Of a DNA stretch of 64,000 nucleotides, positions 23,950 to 37,902 are shown one piece after another; the first letter of the stretch is position 1, and every line of letters begins with the position of its first letter. The stretch spans positions 63,834,528-63,898,527 of the forward strand of contig NC_052614.1 of NCBI RefSeq assembly GCF_016545825.1. The letters run 5' to 3'. A program made the position numbers and the translations under genes. Under the pieces are notes generated by a model, which was given only the letters and a program-made list of their open reading frames with translations, was not told where the DNA came from and searched no databases. The DNA is from Eucalyptus grandis (Eukaryota; Streptophyta; Magnoliopsida; Myrtales; Myrtaceae).

Positions 23950-26900
23950 ATGATGGCTGCCGGAACCGCAATTACGGCTCCGCGCATCGTAATTCTTCAC
24001 GTTCTTGCTTTTTTCGCCATCAACACCGCTCTTTCCGCTGATTTGGGAGATGGGTTCTCGGCCGTCGCCGACAATGACGTGCTCGGCTTCCACGGCGACT
24101 ACACGCCGCCCTCGCCGCCCCCGCCGCCCGCCCTGCCGCTCCCGCCCCCGCTGTCGTGCGAGGATCTCGAAGGAGGCGGTTCGACTGATTCGACCTGTGA
24201 GCTGAATAAGACCTTAGAATTCGATGGTGACGTGTATATTAAAGGTGTAGGGAATTTATATATACTTCCGGGTGTTCGTCTTAGCTGCCCGATGAGGGGA
24301 TGTTTCATAATGGTTAATATGAGTGGCAATTTTAGTCTAGGCCAAGATGGGGTTATTCTTGCTGGTACAGTGCATGTGGTAGCTAATAGTGTTAGCTTGA
24401 TTGATGGGTCTCTGATAAACGTTTCGGGATTGGCCGGGGAGCCGCCGGCAGAGACAAGCGGTACCCCCCAGGGGGTGCAGGGAGCGGGTGGCGGACACGG
24501 TGGAAGAGGCGCGAATTGTTTGACTGATAATAAGAAGATCCCCGATGATGTGTGGGGCGGAGATGCATATTCTTGGCAGTCTTTGGACAAGCCATATAGC
24601 TACGGGAGCAAGGGAGGGACCACTAGTAAGGAAGAGGATTATGGCGGGGAGGGAGGCGGGAGGATTAAGTTCGAGGTGGAGAATGAAATTGAGGTCTCAG
24701 GGAGTCTTTTGGCAGATGGAGGTGATGGTGGTGACAAGGGTGGAGGAGGCAGTGGAGGCAGCATTTATATTCAGGCTCATAGAATGTAATGTCTCTTCCT
24801 TTTGAGTGATTAAAGCCACATTTAGATGTTCTGCATAGCCTCCTGGTGCATCGTGATATCTGAAATTGATTGTACATAGTGTTCTGTGTATCATGGCCAG
24901 CGTTAAAAGCAGGTGGCATAGGGTTGATGTCCCCCGTGTTTTTTTGCTGTTTTCGTTGGCTGATGACTTTGTCAATCTTGCCTGGTCCTGAGTGTAAGAT
25001 TCTTAGTTGCATGCATAGAGGATTCTTTCCGTCTATAATAGATACTACAGCTGTTTTGAGAAAATATAATGAGCTTGCAGATGGTTAGGTAAGAAGCAAA
25101 TGAGATTGGTGCTCCTGCTATTGATTCTTGGAGTTAGTGTATTTGCTGCTTAACTTTTCGAACCATTGGGTGGTGATCAGTTTAAACAGACCTTATTGTT
25201 ATTGATTCAGATGGACGATAAGTTGACTTTAACTTTAGTTTTGAAACCACTTCTTTGTCTTTGAAGTGCATTGTGTACATGTTCATCTAATTATAGAGGG
25301 GGCATTCATCAAGATGCTAGAAGAGTATCTTTTTTGATGATTGGCCATGTAGAATTTTCTATCATTGAAATGTTTCTTGATTAAAGGTGCTTCATGTAAA
25401 AACCATAACAGGAGGCTCCGATACCAATTTGGCGTGTGAGGATAGCTCCCCCCAAAAAAAAAAAAAAAAAAAAAAAGCTGGGCTAAAATAGAATCGAATT
25501 GATTCTGGCACAGAGGAAAGACATCCTAGGGTTAATGGAAAAACTGATACTTTATATTGAATGGAGAAAGCTAATGATGAAGTGACTTAAAGACCTATTT
25601 ATACTAGGAATTAAAACTCTCAACCCGTGATCTAAAATATTAACTCCTAGTCTCAACTGCTGGAGCTCATTGAAAGTCACATGACTGGCACATGACTGTT
25701 TATTAATCTGATAAGATCATAAAAGACTTAAAACACTAAAAACTAAATTATGCTTGTGCATTGCTGCTGAAAGGTAAATGTGTGAGTTTTGAATATCTGG
25801 AACTATAGATAAGAATAGGATTTCTTATTAACTTTGAGAATAAGTTTCATAGTTCTTTTGACATAACTGGTAGACTAATCCCCACATCTTGCTTTGATGC
25901 AACATTTTCTGATGTTGAGACTAGAACAGCCAAGCATAAAAAGTTATTGCTTCGATGTGTGGCTGCATATACTCTATTCTTTTTTGTAGCAGATGACTTT
26001 AGCAGTTGGTAACCCGCTCTCTAATATAGTGTTGGTGCGATTGTTCATAATTTACAATCAAACTTTTTATAAGTTGTTGCATGACTACTCATTTCAACTA
26101 ATATGATGTTGAAGGGCCAGTTGTTTTTCATTCATATCACTTCACTTCTTGAAGGGTAGGAGCAGCAACGGCTGTTTATGTTTTGGTGGCAACTTGCAAG
26201 AGCACTTTAAGGACTTCATGAGGAACTAGCTATATACTGCTGACTGTGAATATTTTTGACTAGAAATATACTTGCAGGCATACTGATCTAGCGTTTTTTG
26301 TGTAGCATTATATTTGTTGCTATGCTTGCATCAAGCCACATTAATCAGATGCTTAATTCATCAACGTAGTCATTTCTGTTTGATAAAGTGTCTTCTGTTA
26401 TTGTGTCCACGTCGATGTGAATTGCATCAAATTGTGAACTAAAAGTGATGTTTCTAAAATACAGGATTGGATTTGGCACTATTAGTGCCGCAGGTGGCAG
26501 CGGTTTTGCTGGAGGTGGGGGCGGAAGAATCTCCATAAATGTTTTCAGTAGACATGATGACACAGGGTACTTTGTCCACGGTGAGACCAGACCCTAATTT
26601 TACATTCTAATATACATCTAGAGTTATCCAGATGGAGTGAGCTTCAAGTTATACAAAGATTCGCTGTGAGCTTCCCTTGTAGGCTTACAATAAGAAATTT
26701 CCCTGACTGCCCTGTTATAAAATCTCGAGCTTTTTTTTCAGGGGGAAGAAGTTCTGGTTGTGCTGAAAATGCAGGCGCTTCTGGGACCTACTATGATGCT
26801 GTACCTCGGAGTCTTACTGTCAACAATCACAACTTGTCCACTCATACTGACACTCTTCTGCTAGAGTTCCCTAAACAGCCACTTTGGACAAATGTTTATA

Positions 26901-29900
26901 TTCAGAATCATGCCAAGGCTTGCGTTCCTCTGTATTGGGGTCGTGTCCAGGTTGGTGAAAAACTTTCTTGCTCTATATTTGCTGTGTTATATTCTCTCAA
27001 AATGTTAGTGGTTTGTTGAACCTCTTTTCCATATTCTCAAGAAATACGCATTCCTTGTATATTCGCTAAGTTTCTGGTAGGCAATTAAGTACTTCAACTA
27101 TCAAATTGGTTCAGGTCTCAATGCTGTGTTTTGCAGTTATGCTATTGAGTCAATCGTACTTGGTAGAAATCATTGGTTTTTGAACCTTTAAGCATCGCAG
27201 GGCTTGTTTGTTTTCCTAATCAGGTGGCCACTGCGCACTTTTTCCGGAAATACTTACCAGTGGATATGTAATCTAACATTTACTGAATGTATCTTGAGTT
27301 AGTCAAAGAATGCAGCTTCTCAGCCTCACTTTCTCTCGTATTTGTGATAGAAAAAAAAATAGTGGAAAGAGTTTGGAAAAATTAAATTCAGCAACCAAAT
27401 GGTGCTTCCAAGTTCTGGCCCCTTCTTTATGTGGTTCCTGGCTTTTTTTTTTCTTGTACTTGGATAATTTGTACATGACATGTTTAATTAATTCAAGAAC
27501 TTTATGGATCAGAAAATACTGCGTTATCCATCTTTCCTGATCTCACATGACCCTAACATAGTGAACTTGCTAATTATGGGAAAGAATGTGACATTTTGAA
27601 AACATAAGTCTCTACTGTCCATCTTTTCTTGAGATTTTGCTTGTGCAACCAGGTATGCTTTAGTTTTCATTCTTCTCCCTTTTCATGGTTGAGTTTACCA
27701 AATGCTGGAGTTAAAATTCAATATTTTCAGTGCAAAATTTGCTAGTCGAGATGAATAAAAAAATTTGGAACTTTACCCTCTATTTAGTTCTTAAGCTCTT
27801 GAGTTTTGATTTCTTTTTCTGTGATTTAGTTTACTTAGGAAACAATCTGTCGGGAAATTTACTACTGTTTGCAATATGCTTACAATCATGTGCCCAAAAA
27901 GAATGCTTACAAGATATTCAAACATTGCCAACATATTCAGTTGGAAGTCCCTTGAGGTGTTTTTGGTAGTAACGCAATTTACTGTGCTTTTGTCCTTCGA
28001 CTAGGCTGGTTTGGCCAAATGAAGCAGACTTCTGCTATAGAAAAAATCTATGGACAGAGTGGGCATTCATTATCAACAGAAAAAGAACATAAGTGCAGGA
28101 AATTCATCTACATTGGCACATCCAATATGAGACTGCACGTTTTAACTAATAAATAAGCTAATTTGGTGGCTCGAAGAAATTGTTCAATCAGACTTTCCCT
28201 TACAGTTAGCTGGAGTGGTCTTGGTTTTACTTTTAGGTTGCAAGGTGATTCTCTCTATATTACGTTGTCATTTTTCTTTGTTGAAAGAGTATGGATGTAT
28301 AGGTTCGAGGCCAACTTCGGCTGTCATCTGGTGCTATGCTGAGCTTTGGACTGGCACATCTTGGCACTTCGGAATTTGAGTTAATGGCAGAAGAGCTTTT
28401 AATGAGCGACTCTGTAATCAAGGCAAGTTGCTGGCCTTTCTGCTTTCTTCCTTTGAATTTATATCTACAAGTTTGATATTTAGGACTACAGCTTTATACC
28501 GGTACAAATATGCTCTCTCTTCTGTGCATATGATCTATAGTCATGTTTGGGATAAAGTACTGCATTCGAACTTTACAGTATTTATTATTCCAATGTACAG
28601 TAGCATCTCAACTATGTACTTGTCGAGACGCAAAAAAATGTGTGGTTAATTATTATTTCTGATATATTCTAAAATCTTGTTCTGCTTCTTAGAGCTTTAT
28701 TTGAGTGTTACTAGCTCTATTCCTAGAAGTTGTGCGGGACTTTGTTATGAGTAGTAGTATTAAAAAAAATTTCAAATCATAATCTAGACTAAAAGTACCA
28801 ATTAAAGGAAATTGAGAAATCGTGACTAATAAACTTTCTTTTGCTGCTGATCTCATATTGAGAGCAGCCCAAATGTTCAATTCTAGGTAGAGATGGATAT
28901 GCCATCTTGATCTCTTTTCTAAGGTGCATCACTCATTAGTTGTGGTGTTATAGAGTTCCTGGTATGACTACATATTTATCCCAAGATTATTAGCAACTCT
29001 TATGATGGAATTCATTGATTCTGCACCATACGCGGAAATTTCATGATAACCTGAGATTCATAGCTTTGGACAATTACTGGGGATTTGTAAGGCTCTTATT
29101 CAATTACTATCATAATATATGGAGAAGGTTCTTCCTTGCAGTGAACAAGAATGGACAGCATTTTGGCTGGCACAACTTGATTTATTGATAGAATGTCATT
29201 TAAAATAAGCTTTGGAAAATGACTTGAAATATAATCATTTAAGTGGCACAACATCCAGCCTTGTTATGCTGAATGAATTATAAAAGGGGAAGTAAGAAAA
29301 AAGCATCAAAGTCTTAATCTTTCTTTGTTAGAATGGAACTTCCAGTTTCCATCATTGTCTATACTTGTGGAAGGAATATGACCTATATTTTGCTGCACAG
29401 GTACTTGCAACTAGAAGTGCTATTCTTTCAAACCCAAGATCTTATCAATGACAAAATTAAAGTATTGAGAATCCTGAATGGAAGTCATGTTGGCACTTTA
29501 TCATATTACTGTAAATCTTGATCTAAGACAATAAAAGCTTGTCTTTCAAATGTGTAAACCAAGAAATAGGAGCATACAAGCTTCTGGACAGAAAACCATG
29601 ACGACGATCAAACCTGAAGTGCGGAACTTTGCTTTCCTTTCGGTTTTTTGGGTTTGTCAATGTCTGATTAATAATGTTAATGTCTCAATCACACTTTATT
29701 ACTTTAGATTTATGGAGCTCTTCGTATGTCGGTCAAAATGCACTTGATGTGGAACTCCAAGATGCTTATTGATGGGGGCCACGATGCAGTTTTGGCAACA
29801 TCCTATCTTGAGGCTAGCAATCTTGTGGTTCTGAGGGTAGTTTATCTCTTCTACTTTTTTATTTGTTCCAGACTTTGGCTGTGGTATGATATAAAATAAC

Positions 29901-32900
29901 ACCCTTACTACTTGTACCAGGAATCATCTGTAATACATTCAAATGCAAATCTCGGAGTTCATGGACAAGGTTACCTGAATTTATCAGGATCAGGCGATCT
30001 CATTGAGGCTCAACGCTTGGTCATATCATTATTCTTTAGCATCAGTGTAAGATGAAGACCCCTTTTCTCCTAATTCCCTTATAATGACAACTATTTTTTG
30101 TCAAGTATGAGGCATATTTCAGTTGGATTTATTTTCAACCGCGACATGTTTGGACTGAAGTACTATGCTGAGACTCCTGATGCTTTCTCTTTCACCTATC
30201 ACCTTTTGATTGGCTGAACAACTAAACTTTCTCGATGACTTGCTCAGATAGCTGTCGTTACAGAGAATAGAAATTTTCTTGCAATCATAAGCTTGGCTTC
30301 ATAAGAACATTTTATGCCGACTTCATTTCTTGGTTTTGCTGTAGTGGATTGTGTCTTGTTTTTCTGATTTCCAAGTTTGGCTTAATGGATCAGTTTGACA
30401 TAGCTGTTGTTGTTTGATTTTAATTTGTTGTCTCTAATTGATTCTATAGGTCTATCGAAAAAAGGTATATGACATGCAATGTTGGTGGTCATATTATATG
30501 GCATGGGATTACCTACATTAGTCCCCATATAACTGGATATTTGCTTAGAATAAATCTCATATGCTTCGTGTGCTTTGTCTTGAACTTATGTTTCTCTTTG
30601 TTGCATATTCTGTATACATTGGGCTGATTTTCTTCTAATCTGTGAAGGTTGGACCAGGGTCTATGTTGCGAGGTCCTTTGGAATCAGCCAGTGATGATGA
30701 CTTGTAAGTTGGGGTGCTTGCCAATAGCAGATAGTGCATGTTGATGCAATCGCTTTCTTATGTTCATATTTGTGATTTACAGGACTCCGCGACTTTATTG
30801 TGAGCTCCAGGATTGTCCAAGAGAGTTACTACATCCACCTGAAGACTGTAATGTCAATTCTTCATTGTCATTCACTCTTCAGGTGTCTTACTGGCCAGCT
30901 GGTTAAGTCAGATTTGTTCTTTCACTGGAAAATAATTTGGTCTTAGTGTTCTGACATTGGTTCTGCAGATCTGTCGTGTCGAAGATATAATTGTTGAAGG
31001 AAGCATTACAGGTTCTGTGCTTCATTTTCACTGGGTCAGAGCAGTACTTGTACATTCCACCGGAAAAGTTAGTGTATCTGGGCTTGGTAGGGAGGATGCA
31101 CTATCTCATTTGTTTATATATTATCATGATTAGGTTTTGCAAAATCCTTGTTTTTTAAATACAAGGAGCATCTTATTTTCAACACGTGTAAATTCATCAT
31201 CCACTATCTATTATGTTTGCTTGAGTTTTACAAATACACTATGCACTGCAGGGTGCACGGGTGGACTTGGTAGAGGTAAAATCGTGGATAATGGGGTCGG
31301 TGGTGGTGGTGGCCATGGTGGGAAAGGTGGTGATGGATTTCATAACGGGAGTTTTATCTCAGGTGGGGTCACATATGGGAATGCAGAATTGCCTTGTGAG
31401 CTTGGTAGTGGTAGTGGGAATGATAGTCTTGCCAGTGCAACTGCTGGAGGTGGTATCATAGGTAAAGTTTCGGTAAAACTCGGCTGCCATATTGATTTTG
31501 CATTCATTTTCTTTCATACCTCTGTGATAATGGGGTTTTAGTCATTTACTTGTAGGATATCTTTTGAGGATCAGCTTGCTTATGATCTTTACATTAAGTT
31601 AGTGATCTCACTTTTGTTCTTTCACACAAATGCTAATCTTATTTTATTTCCTTGAGTAGTAATGGGTTCGCTGGAGCACTCATTGTCAACTGTGTCAATT
31701 GATGGTTCCATCAGAGCAGATGGAGAGAGTTTTGGAGAGCGTAAAAGAGAAACAGATGGTAGGACCATCTCAGATGTAGGACCTGGAGGTGGATCTGGTG
31801 GAACTATTCTTCTGTTTATTCATTCGTTGGTCCTTGGTGACTCTTCTATCATCTCTACTGTTGGAGGACATGGGAGTCCCAATGGTGGTGGTGGTGGAGG
31901 TGGTGGTAGAGTTCATTTTCACTGGTCAAGTATTCCTGTTGGGGACGAATATTATCCTATAGCCAGTGTCAAAGGAAACATCCAAACGGGGTTTGTATCT
32001 ACTAATTTCTTCATTCACGTTTGAGTGCATCAATTAGCACACTTATGTACATGCACGTGTTGACTGCTTTGGTTCGGATAAATTACTCTAGTTCTAGGTT
32101 TTGATGCAGTCAAGGTTTTTCTTGACTATATCGCGATGACTTATGACATATTTATCACTTGGCTGACCACTCACCATTCATTATCGCCATCTGTTGATTA
32201 ATGCTTGACAAATTTTGTTCCAAGCTTATTTTCTTCTAGATTGTTATATAGTCTTTTTAAATGTTAATAAATGGCTTAAAGAAGGAGAAGCGTGCCTTGC
32301 CGGAGTTTGTCCTATTGTCACCATGACAGAACACTCGCTACATATCTTCAAGTTTTCTTCAAAAAGTTTTAGGTTTTGTAACATAATTGACTTTCTTGGC
32401 TGCAAGCTTTCAACAACCAATGCTTATTGCCTACATAATCCTGTGAGTGTAGATTTGCATGGTCTATTTGTATGCAAAGACAGGATACTCTAATCATATT
32501 AGGCTGTCATCACTCAAGAAAGCTGATCTCTGTTGGCTTTGGGGTGCAAGGGCTGGTCCTTGAATTGAGATGCACATTCTTCGCATTAAAATGCTTCAAA
32601 TATACCATTTTTACCCCGCTTGAAAAGTTGAAATGCAAATATTGATGCCTGAACCAATACCCTCTCCTCTCTAATGAAGAGAGTTCTTAGATAGCCTCAA
32701 AGTTTTTCAGTTGCTTTCTAGGTTGTCATCTCTCTACCATCTAGGATGAATAAAAGAACACTGTGTGAAACTTTAGTGATGCTACGAAATAAACATTATC
32801 ATTTTGCCATGTGGATCAGTTTCATACTCAGGTGGCCTCCACCAGTGAGGTATGGTTGTGCTAATGTTATAAAGTTTTTGGTCTGAATTCTTTTCCTAAT

Positions 32901-35900
32901 GGCAGGGGAGGATTTGGCAGAGGCCATGGTCTTGCAGGTGAAAATGGAACTATTACAGGAAAGGCCTGCCCAAAGGGGCTTTACGGTGTTTTTTGCAAGG
33001 TAAACTATCATCAGATCCGTTGATTTTGCAAAAATCAAGTTTAATAGATTTTTTGGACTTAGTTTGTCATTAGAGAAGATAATGTATGATCTTGGTTCTC
33101 AACACTTCGAAATCGCTTATTGACTTTACTTCTCCTATTTAACTCGTTAAACTATAATTTGTTTAAATTTGATCACTTGACTTTGTAAAGTGTATCCATT
33201 AGGTTGCTGCCATCACTTTCTGCCTAGATTCCTCTGGGATGTGGCATCTATGTGCTGGTATAAGCGAAAGAAGTAAGGGGAACACTGAGCAATTTTAATC
33301 ATTAACCCATTGCCGGTGACTAGACAAGGCATCTATTTGGTCATGGAAGACCAGAGGATTGAGTTGAAAAACCTCAAAAATAAAGAAAAAAAGGAAGGTG
33401 AAAACCTGGTAAAGGGCCTAATCTGGCTTCATTTTGGGTGCTGGCAACAAGAGAGGAGAGAGAAAATGTCTGGACCCAATCGACTTGATGCTCTATTAAT
33501 TGCCTTTGTGTGTGGGATGGGGACTATGGCACTCAGTGGTGATAAGTCTTATGCTTGAAGAACCTCAGACACCTTGCAGTAAAGAAATCCTCCTAGTTAC
33601 TTGCAAGCTAATCGACATTGACAAGGTTGATGATTAACAAGTGAGACCTATCAATGCTATGATACATTGGAATGGCACCAAATTCGCCATGTTGATGATA
33701 GTAGGTAACGACCATCTTAAATTGAAAACCACATTAAGATAATGGAGGCCAATGGCAGGGGACTGATCAATGGGCTTAGTGACGAATGAGACAATTGAAA
33801 GTTTAGTGGCCATGGTAGACCGAATGATAATTGATCCAATAGTCTGTTAGATAGGTCCAATTCACATGGTCTCAGCTAGTTATACAAGTTGTAAATTAGA
33901 ATCTATGCGCACTAGAATGCTCTTGTTGACGATTACTAAATTTGCAAACGCTGAGATGACTTGAAGTATGCTCCTTAATGCCTGTACATCTACTACCATC
34001 CAGCTCATATGATTCTGCATGAATTTACTCTTTTGTATGATTGGCGTCGGCTGATGCAGTTACTGTTTTCCTTTATATGTTCCAACCTAATCTCTCAAAT
34101 TGTGTGGCAGGAATGCCCTGTGGGTACTTATAAGAATGTAAGTGGATCAGATAGAGTCCTTTGTCAGGATTGTCCACTTCACAAGCTTCCCCATCGTGCA
34201 ATATACATGGCCGTGAGAGGTGTCTGTTATTTCATTGTGATTTTGAAATGTATTTTAGGTGCTTTTAAATTTTTTTGGATTTTTTCCCTCCCCAGAAGTA
34301 GTCCCTAGCAGATCTAATTATTGATTTTGTGTGGCCTCCATCTTCTTTAACAGGTGGCGTGACAGAAACTCCTTGCCCCTACAAATGTGTTTCCGAAAGA
34401 TTTCACATGCCAAATTGTTATACTGCTCTTGAAGAGCTAATATACACTTTTGGTGGGCCATGGTTATTTAGTCTAATTCTCCTGGCTGTTCTCATCCTGC
34501 TAGCTCTAGTTCTTAGTGTTGCAAGGACAAAGTATGTTGGCGGCGAAGAATCGCCGGCCATTGTTCCTCCTCGACGTAGTTCTCGAATAGATCACTCTTT
34601 CCCTTTTCTGGAGTCACTAAATGAGGTACTTCCCTTAATTGCTTTCTTCATCTTATTGCTTCTGATACCTAAAATTGAGGTACCGCCAATTTCTCATATC
34701 TATTGAATTAATAATGTAATCTTTCAGGTTATGGAAACAAATAGGATCGAGGAATCTCAAAGCCACGTTCATAGAATGTACTTCATGGGGGCAAATACCT
34801 TTGGTGAACCTTGGCATCTACCTCACTCTCCTCCTGAAGAGATTATAGAGATTGTGTAAGTGCCCCTCCCTGGGACCCTCACTGCTTATATAAAGATACC
34901 CTGGGATTCAATGTCTCATATCCACCTCTCTATGCCTGCCTGGTGATTGATATGTAAAAGTTATTGCTTTATTAGTTTTCCCATAGTCCATAGTCCATAC
35001 TCTTACGATGATTCTTCTCACCTAAATATATGCAGATTCGAGGATGCATTTAACAGATTTGTAGATGAGATTAATGGTTTAGCTGCTTACCAATGGTGGG
35101 AGGGATCGATCTACAGAATTCTCTCTGTTCTTGCCTATCCGCTGTCATGGTCATGGCTCCAGCGTTGTCGCAAAAACAAACTACAGCAACTTCGTGAATT
35201 TGTTCGGTCGGAATATGATCATGCTTGCTTACGTTCTTGCCGTTCTCGTGCTCTTTACGAGGGAATTAAGGTTTGATATTGGAAAGCATGCAGATCCATT
35301 AGCTTGACGTCAGCTTGTCTTTTACATATTTCTTCTTCAATTTACCATCTGATGGGAAGGTTGATGGTGTCAGTTCTCACATCCTACAGTCTTTTTTACG
35401 ATTTTTTTATACTTAGTGAACAGTGTAAGCATATTGCCCTAGGAGTAGTACCTCTCATAGTTTCTAAAATTTTGGGACTTAACACTGACGTGGGTTTTTG
35501 TACCTCATGATCATATCGTGGATTTGAATCATATAGAACTGTAATGAAAAGAGTATCCATCGATAGACACATCCAAATGAACTTGAGAGAAGAATGTCTC
35601 ATTTTATGTATATCTGTATCTGAACATCGTATATCCCAAAACAAATGTATTTTAAAAATGTGTTATGATGGTGTCACTTTGTGCAAGAACAGTAACTATG
35701 CTAAAATTCAGGCTATCAACTTCTTTTGGGATTTTAATTTAAAAAAAAAAAAATCTTTTAGGATTGATCTTTATGTCATAATGCAGGTGGCCGCAACATC
35801 TGACCTAATGCTGGGCTATTTGGATTTTTTCCTCGGTGGAGATGAAAAGCGAGCTGATCTTCCTCCTCCTTTGAATCAAAGATTTCCAATGTCCTTGATA

Positions 35901-37902
35901 TTTGGAGGCGATGGGAGCTACATGGCTCCTTTCTGCCTTCACAATGATAATATCCTCACTAGCCTTATGAGCCAAGTAAGATTGCTAGTACTCACAATCA
36001 TTTTTATGCATGTTGAAATAATCTCTCTTAAAAATGTACTGTTCTTTATTTCTGATCTCAGGCAATACCACCTACAATATGGTATCGACTAGTGGCGGGT
36101 CTGAATGCTCAGTTGCGATTAGTGCGCCGTGGACAACTAAGAGTAACACTTGGTCGTATTGTTAGCTGGCTTGAAACACATGCAAACCCTACTTTAGTTA
36201 CATATGATGTGCATCTCAGCCTAGCTTCCTTTCAGCCTACTGCTTCGGGATATTGCCAGTTTGGTCTTATAGCATGTGCTGTTGGAAATCTAAATTTAGC
36301 ATCAGCCATTGAAGGTCAAGATGGTTTGTTGCAACCTGAGCAGCGACCATGGTAACTATATTCGTGCAAGCTACTTTGAGGCTGGAGTTTTGGTAGTGCC
36401 ATTATGCTTAAGTTTCTGGTATGTTTGCAGTTTGTCTCGAACTTACAGAGATGATCCGGTGGACCACTCAGCAGTGAAGCAACCTCTAATGACATATAAA
36501 AGAATGTGTGGCGGTGTTCTACATTCCAAAAGCTTGCGAACTTTCAAAGAGAAGAAGGCTATATATTTTCCCCTATCTTTCGTCGTCTATAATACCAAAC
36601 CAGCTGGTCATCAGGTAATAAATGCTTCTAATGCGGTCCATCAAGTTTGCCAACAAACCTTTCTCTCTCTGATATCCAGATGGATTTGTAGAAAACTGCT
36701 TTAACCTATTCTCTCGTTAATGCAGGATCTTGTTGGTTTGGTGGTCTCTATGCTGCTATTAGGAGACTTTAGCTTAGTCTTGCTTACTCTGCTGCAGCTC
36801 TACTCCATTTCTCTGTTGGACTTCCTTTTAGCATTGTCTATACTCCCTCTTGCAATTCTTTATCCTTTCCCCGCTGGAATCAGTGCATTATTTAGTCATG
36901 GACCAAGGCGATCAGCTGGCCTGGCGCGTGTATATGCTCTATGGAACATCACGTCCTTGATCAATGTTGTAAGTTCTCTTCATCTTAAGCTTACATTTTA
37001 CACTAGAGTGCAGAATTTGTAATCACATGTGCCTCGCATGTACTAGTATTTCTGATGGTATCCACTTATGAGATGAAGATTTGAGATTGCTGTTTTGCTG
37101 CTGTCATTTAATAAGACAGCATTATTCTGGGAACAGGAGCTTTAGGATATGCCAATGAACTGGAAGATTAACTTTTTCCCTAGGTTTGTTGGGGGGTTCA
37201 AGTACCTTCATCATTTTCCCTTGCCTTGTTATATTCACACTGCTTCTCAAGTGTACACTTTGCTAAGACGCACATCTGTCACGCAGCAGCTAATGTTGGA
37301 GATATGATTACTTCATATTCTTCATCTGATAGTAAAGGCTTAGCTTTCTTGATAGTACTATCTGATAGAGAAGCAACGCAAGAATGAGGTGTGCATCTAT
37401 TGTTCTTCCTGTTCACCTATGCTGCCGGCTGTTTATGGCAGTTTAAGTAGCGCATGAGACATGTCAAACACCATATTCAAGTAGTGATTTCTGCTTTGGC
37501 AGGAAAGCAGATTCTAACCATCTTTATGGCTTTACACTCAAACAGGTAGTTGCTTTCATTTGTGGATTTATTCATTACAAGAACCACAGTGGAAAAAAGC
37601 ATTCAAATTCAAACTTTCAGTCCTGGAATTTTAGTGCGTAAGTATCTGCCTTCAGCTGCCATGGCATGGCTATTGTTGAAGCCATCTTCTCTTTTGATGG
37701 ACACTGCATCGGTGAGAGTAAAGATATTAATGTTCTTGTTTCGATGGCAAATAGGGATGAAAGTGAATGGTGGATGCTTCCTTCTGGGCTGGTGCTGTGC
37801 AAAATCATACAAGCTCGTCTCATTGATTGGCACGTGGCTAATCAGGAAATCCAAGATCACTCCCTGTACAGCAACGATCCCGAGGTGTTCTGGCAGTTTT
37901 AA
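23950..37902 (+). CDS. Large glycine-rich membrane protein, 1,444 aa, 22 exons
   Basis: It resembles the plant glycine-rich family of Arabidopsis At5g47020/At4g32920 (recalled, about 1,420-1,430 aa); the biochemical role is not established. ATG at 23,950 opens a signal-peptide-like hydrophobic N-terminus, then a Pro-rich stretch and repeated Gly-rich, beta-helix-like segments (to about residue 800). Next come a Cys-rich GCC2/GCC3-like module (about 800-870), one hydrophobic segment (about 890-910), and a C-terminal part with further hydrophobic segments (about 1,285-1,390). Exons: 23950-24785, 26465-26580, 26742-26950, 28303-28422, 29708-29836, 29921-30046, 30648-30703, 30783-30882, 30969-31086, 31252-31461, 31660-31990, 32906-32999, 34111-34219, 34354-34625, 34728-34855, 35036-35270, 35787-35975, 36062-36351, 36431-36614, 36726-36968, 37546-37637, 37755-37902. 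The total is 4,335 nt with no internal stop. Intron 4 uses a GC donor. It is inferred to be a cell-surface or endomembrane protein. The 3' UTR probably runs toward 38,480. Confidence 0.9.

Noticed and set aside
24099..24590. 163-codon minus-strand frame opposite glycine-rich exon 1
   Set aside because: It is the Pro/Gly mirror of the coding exon, a typical antisense shadow.
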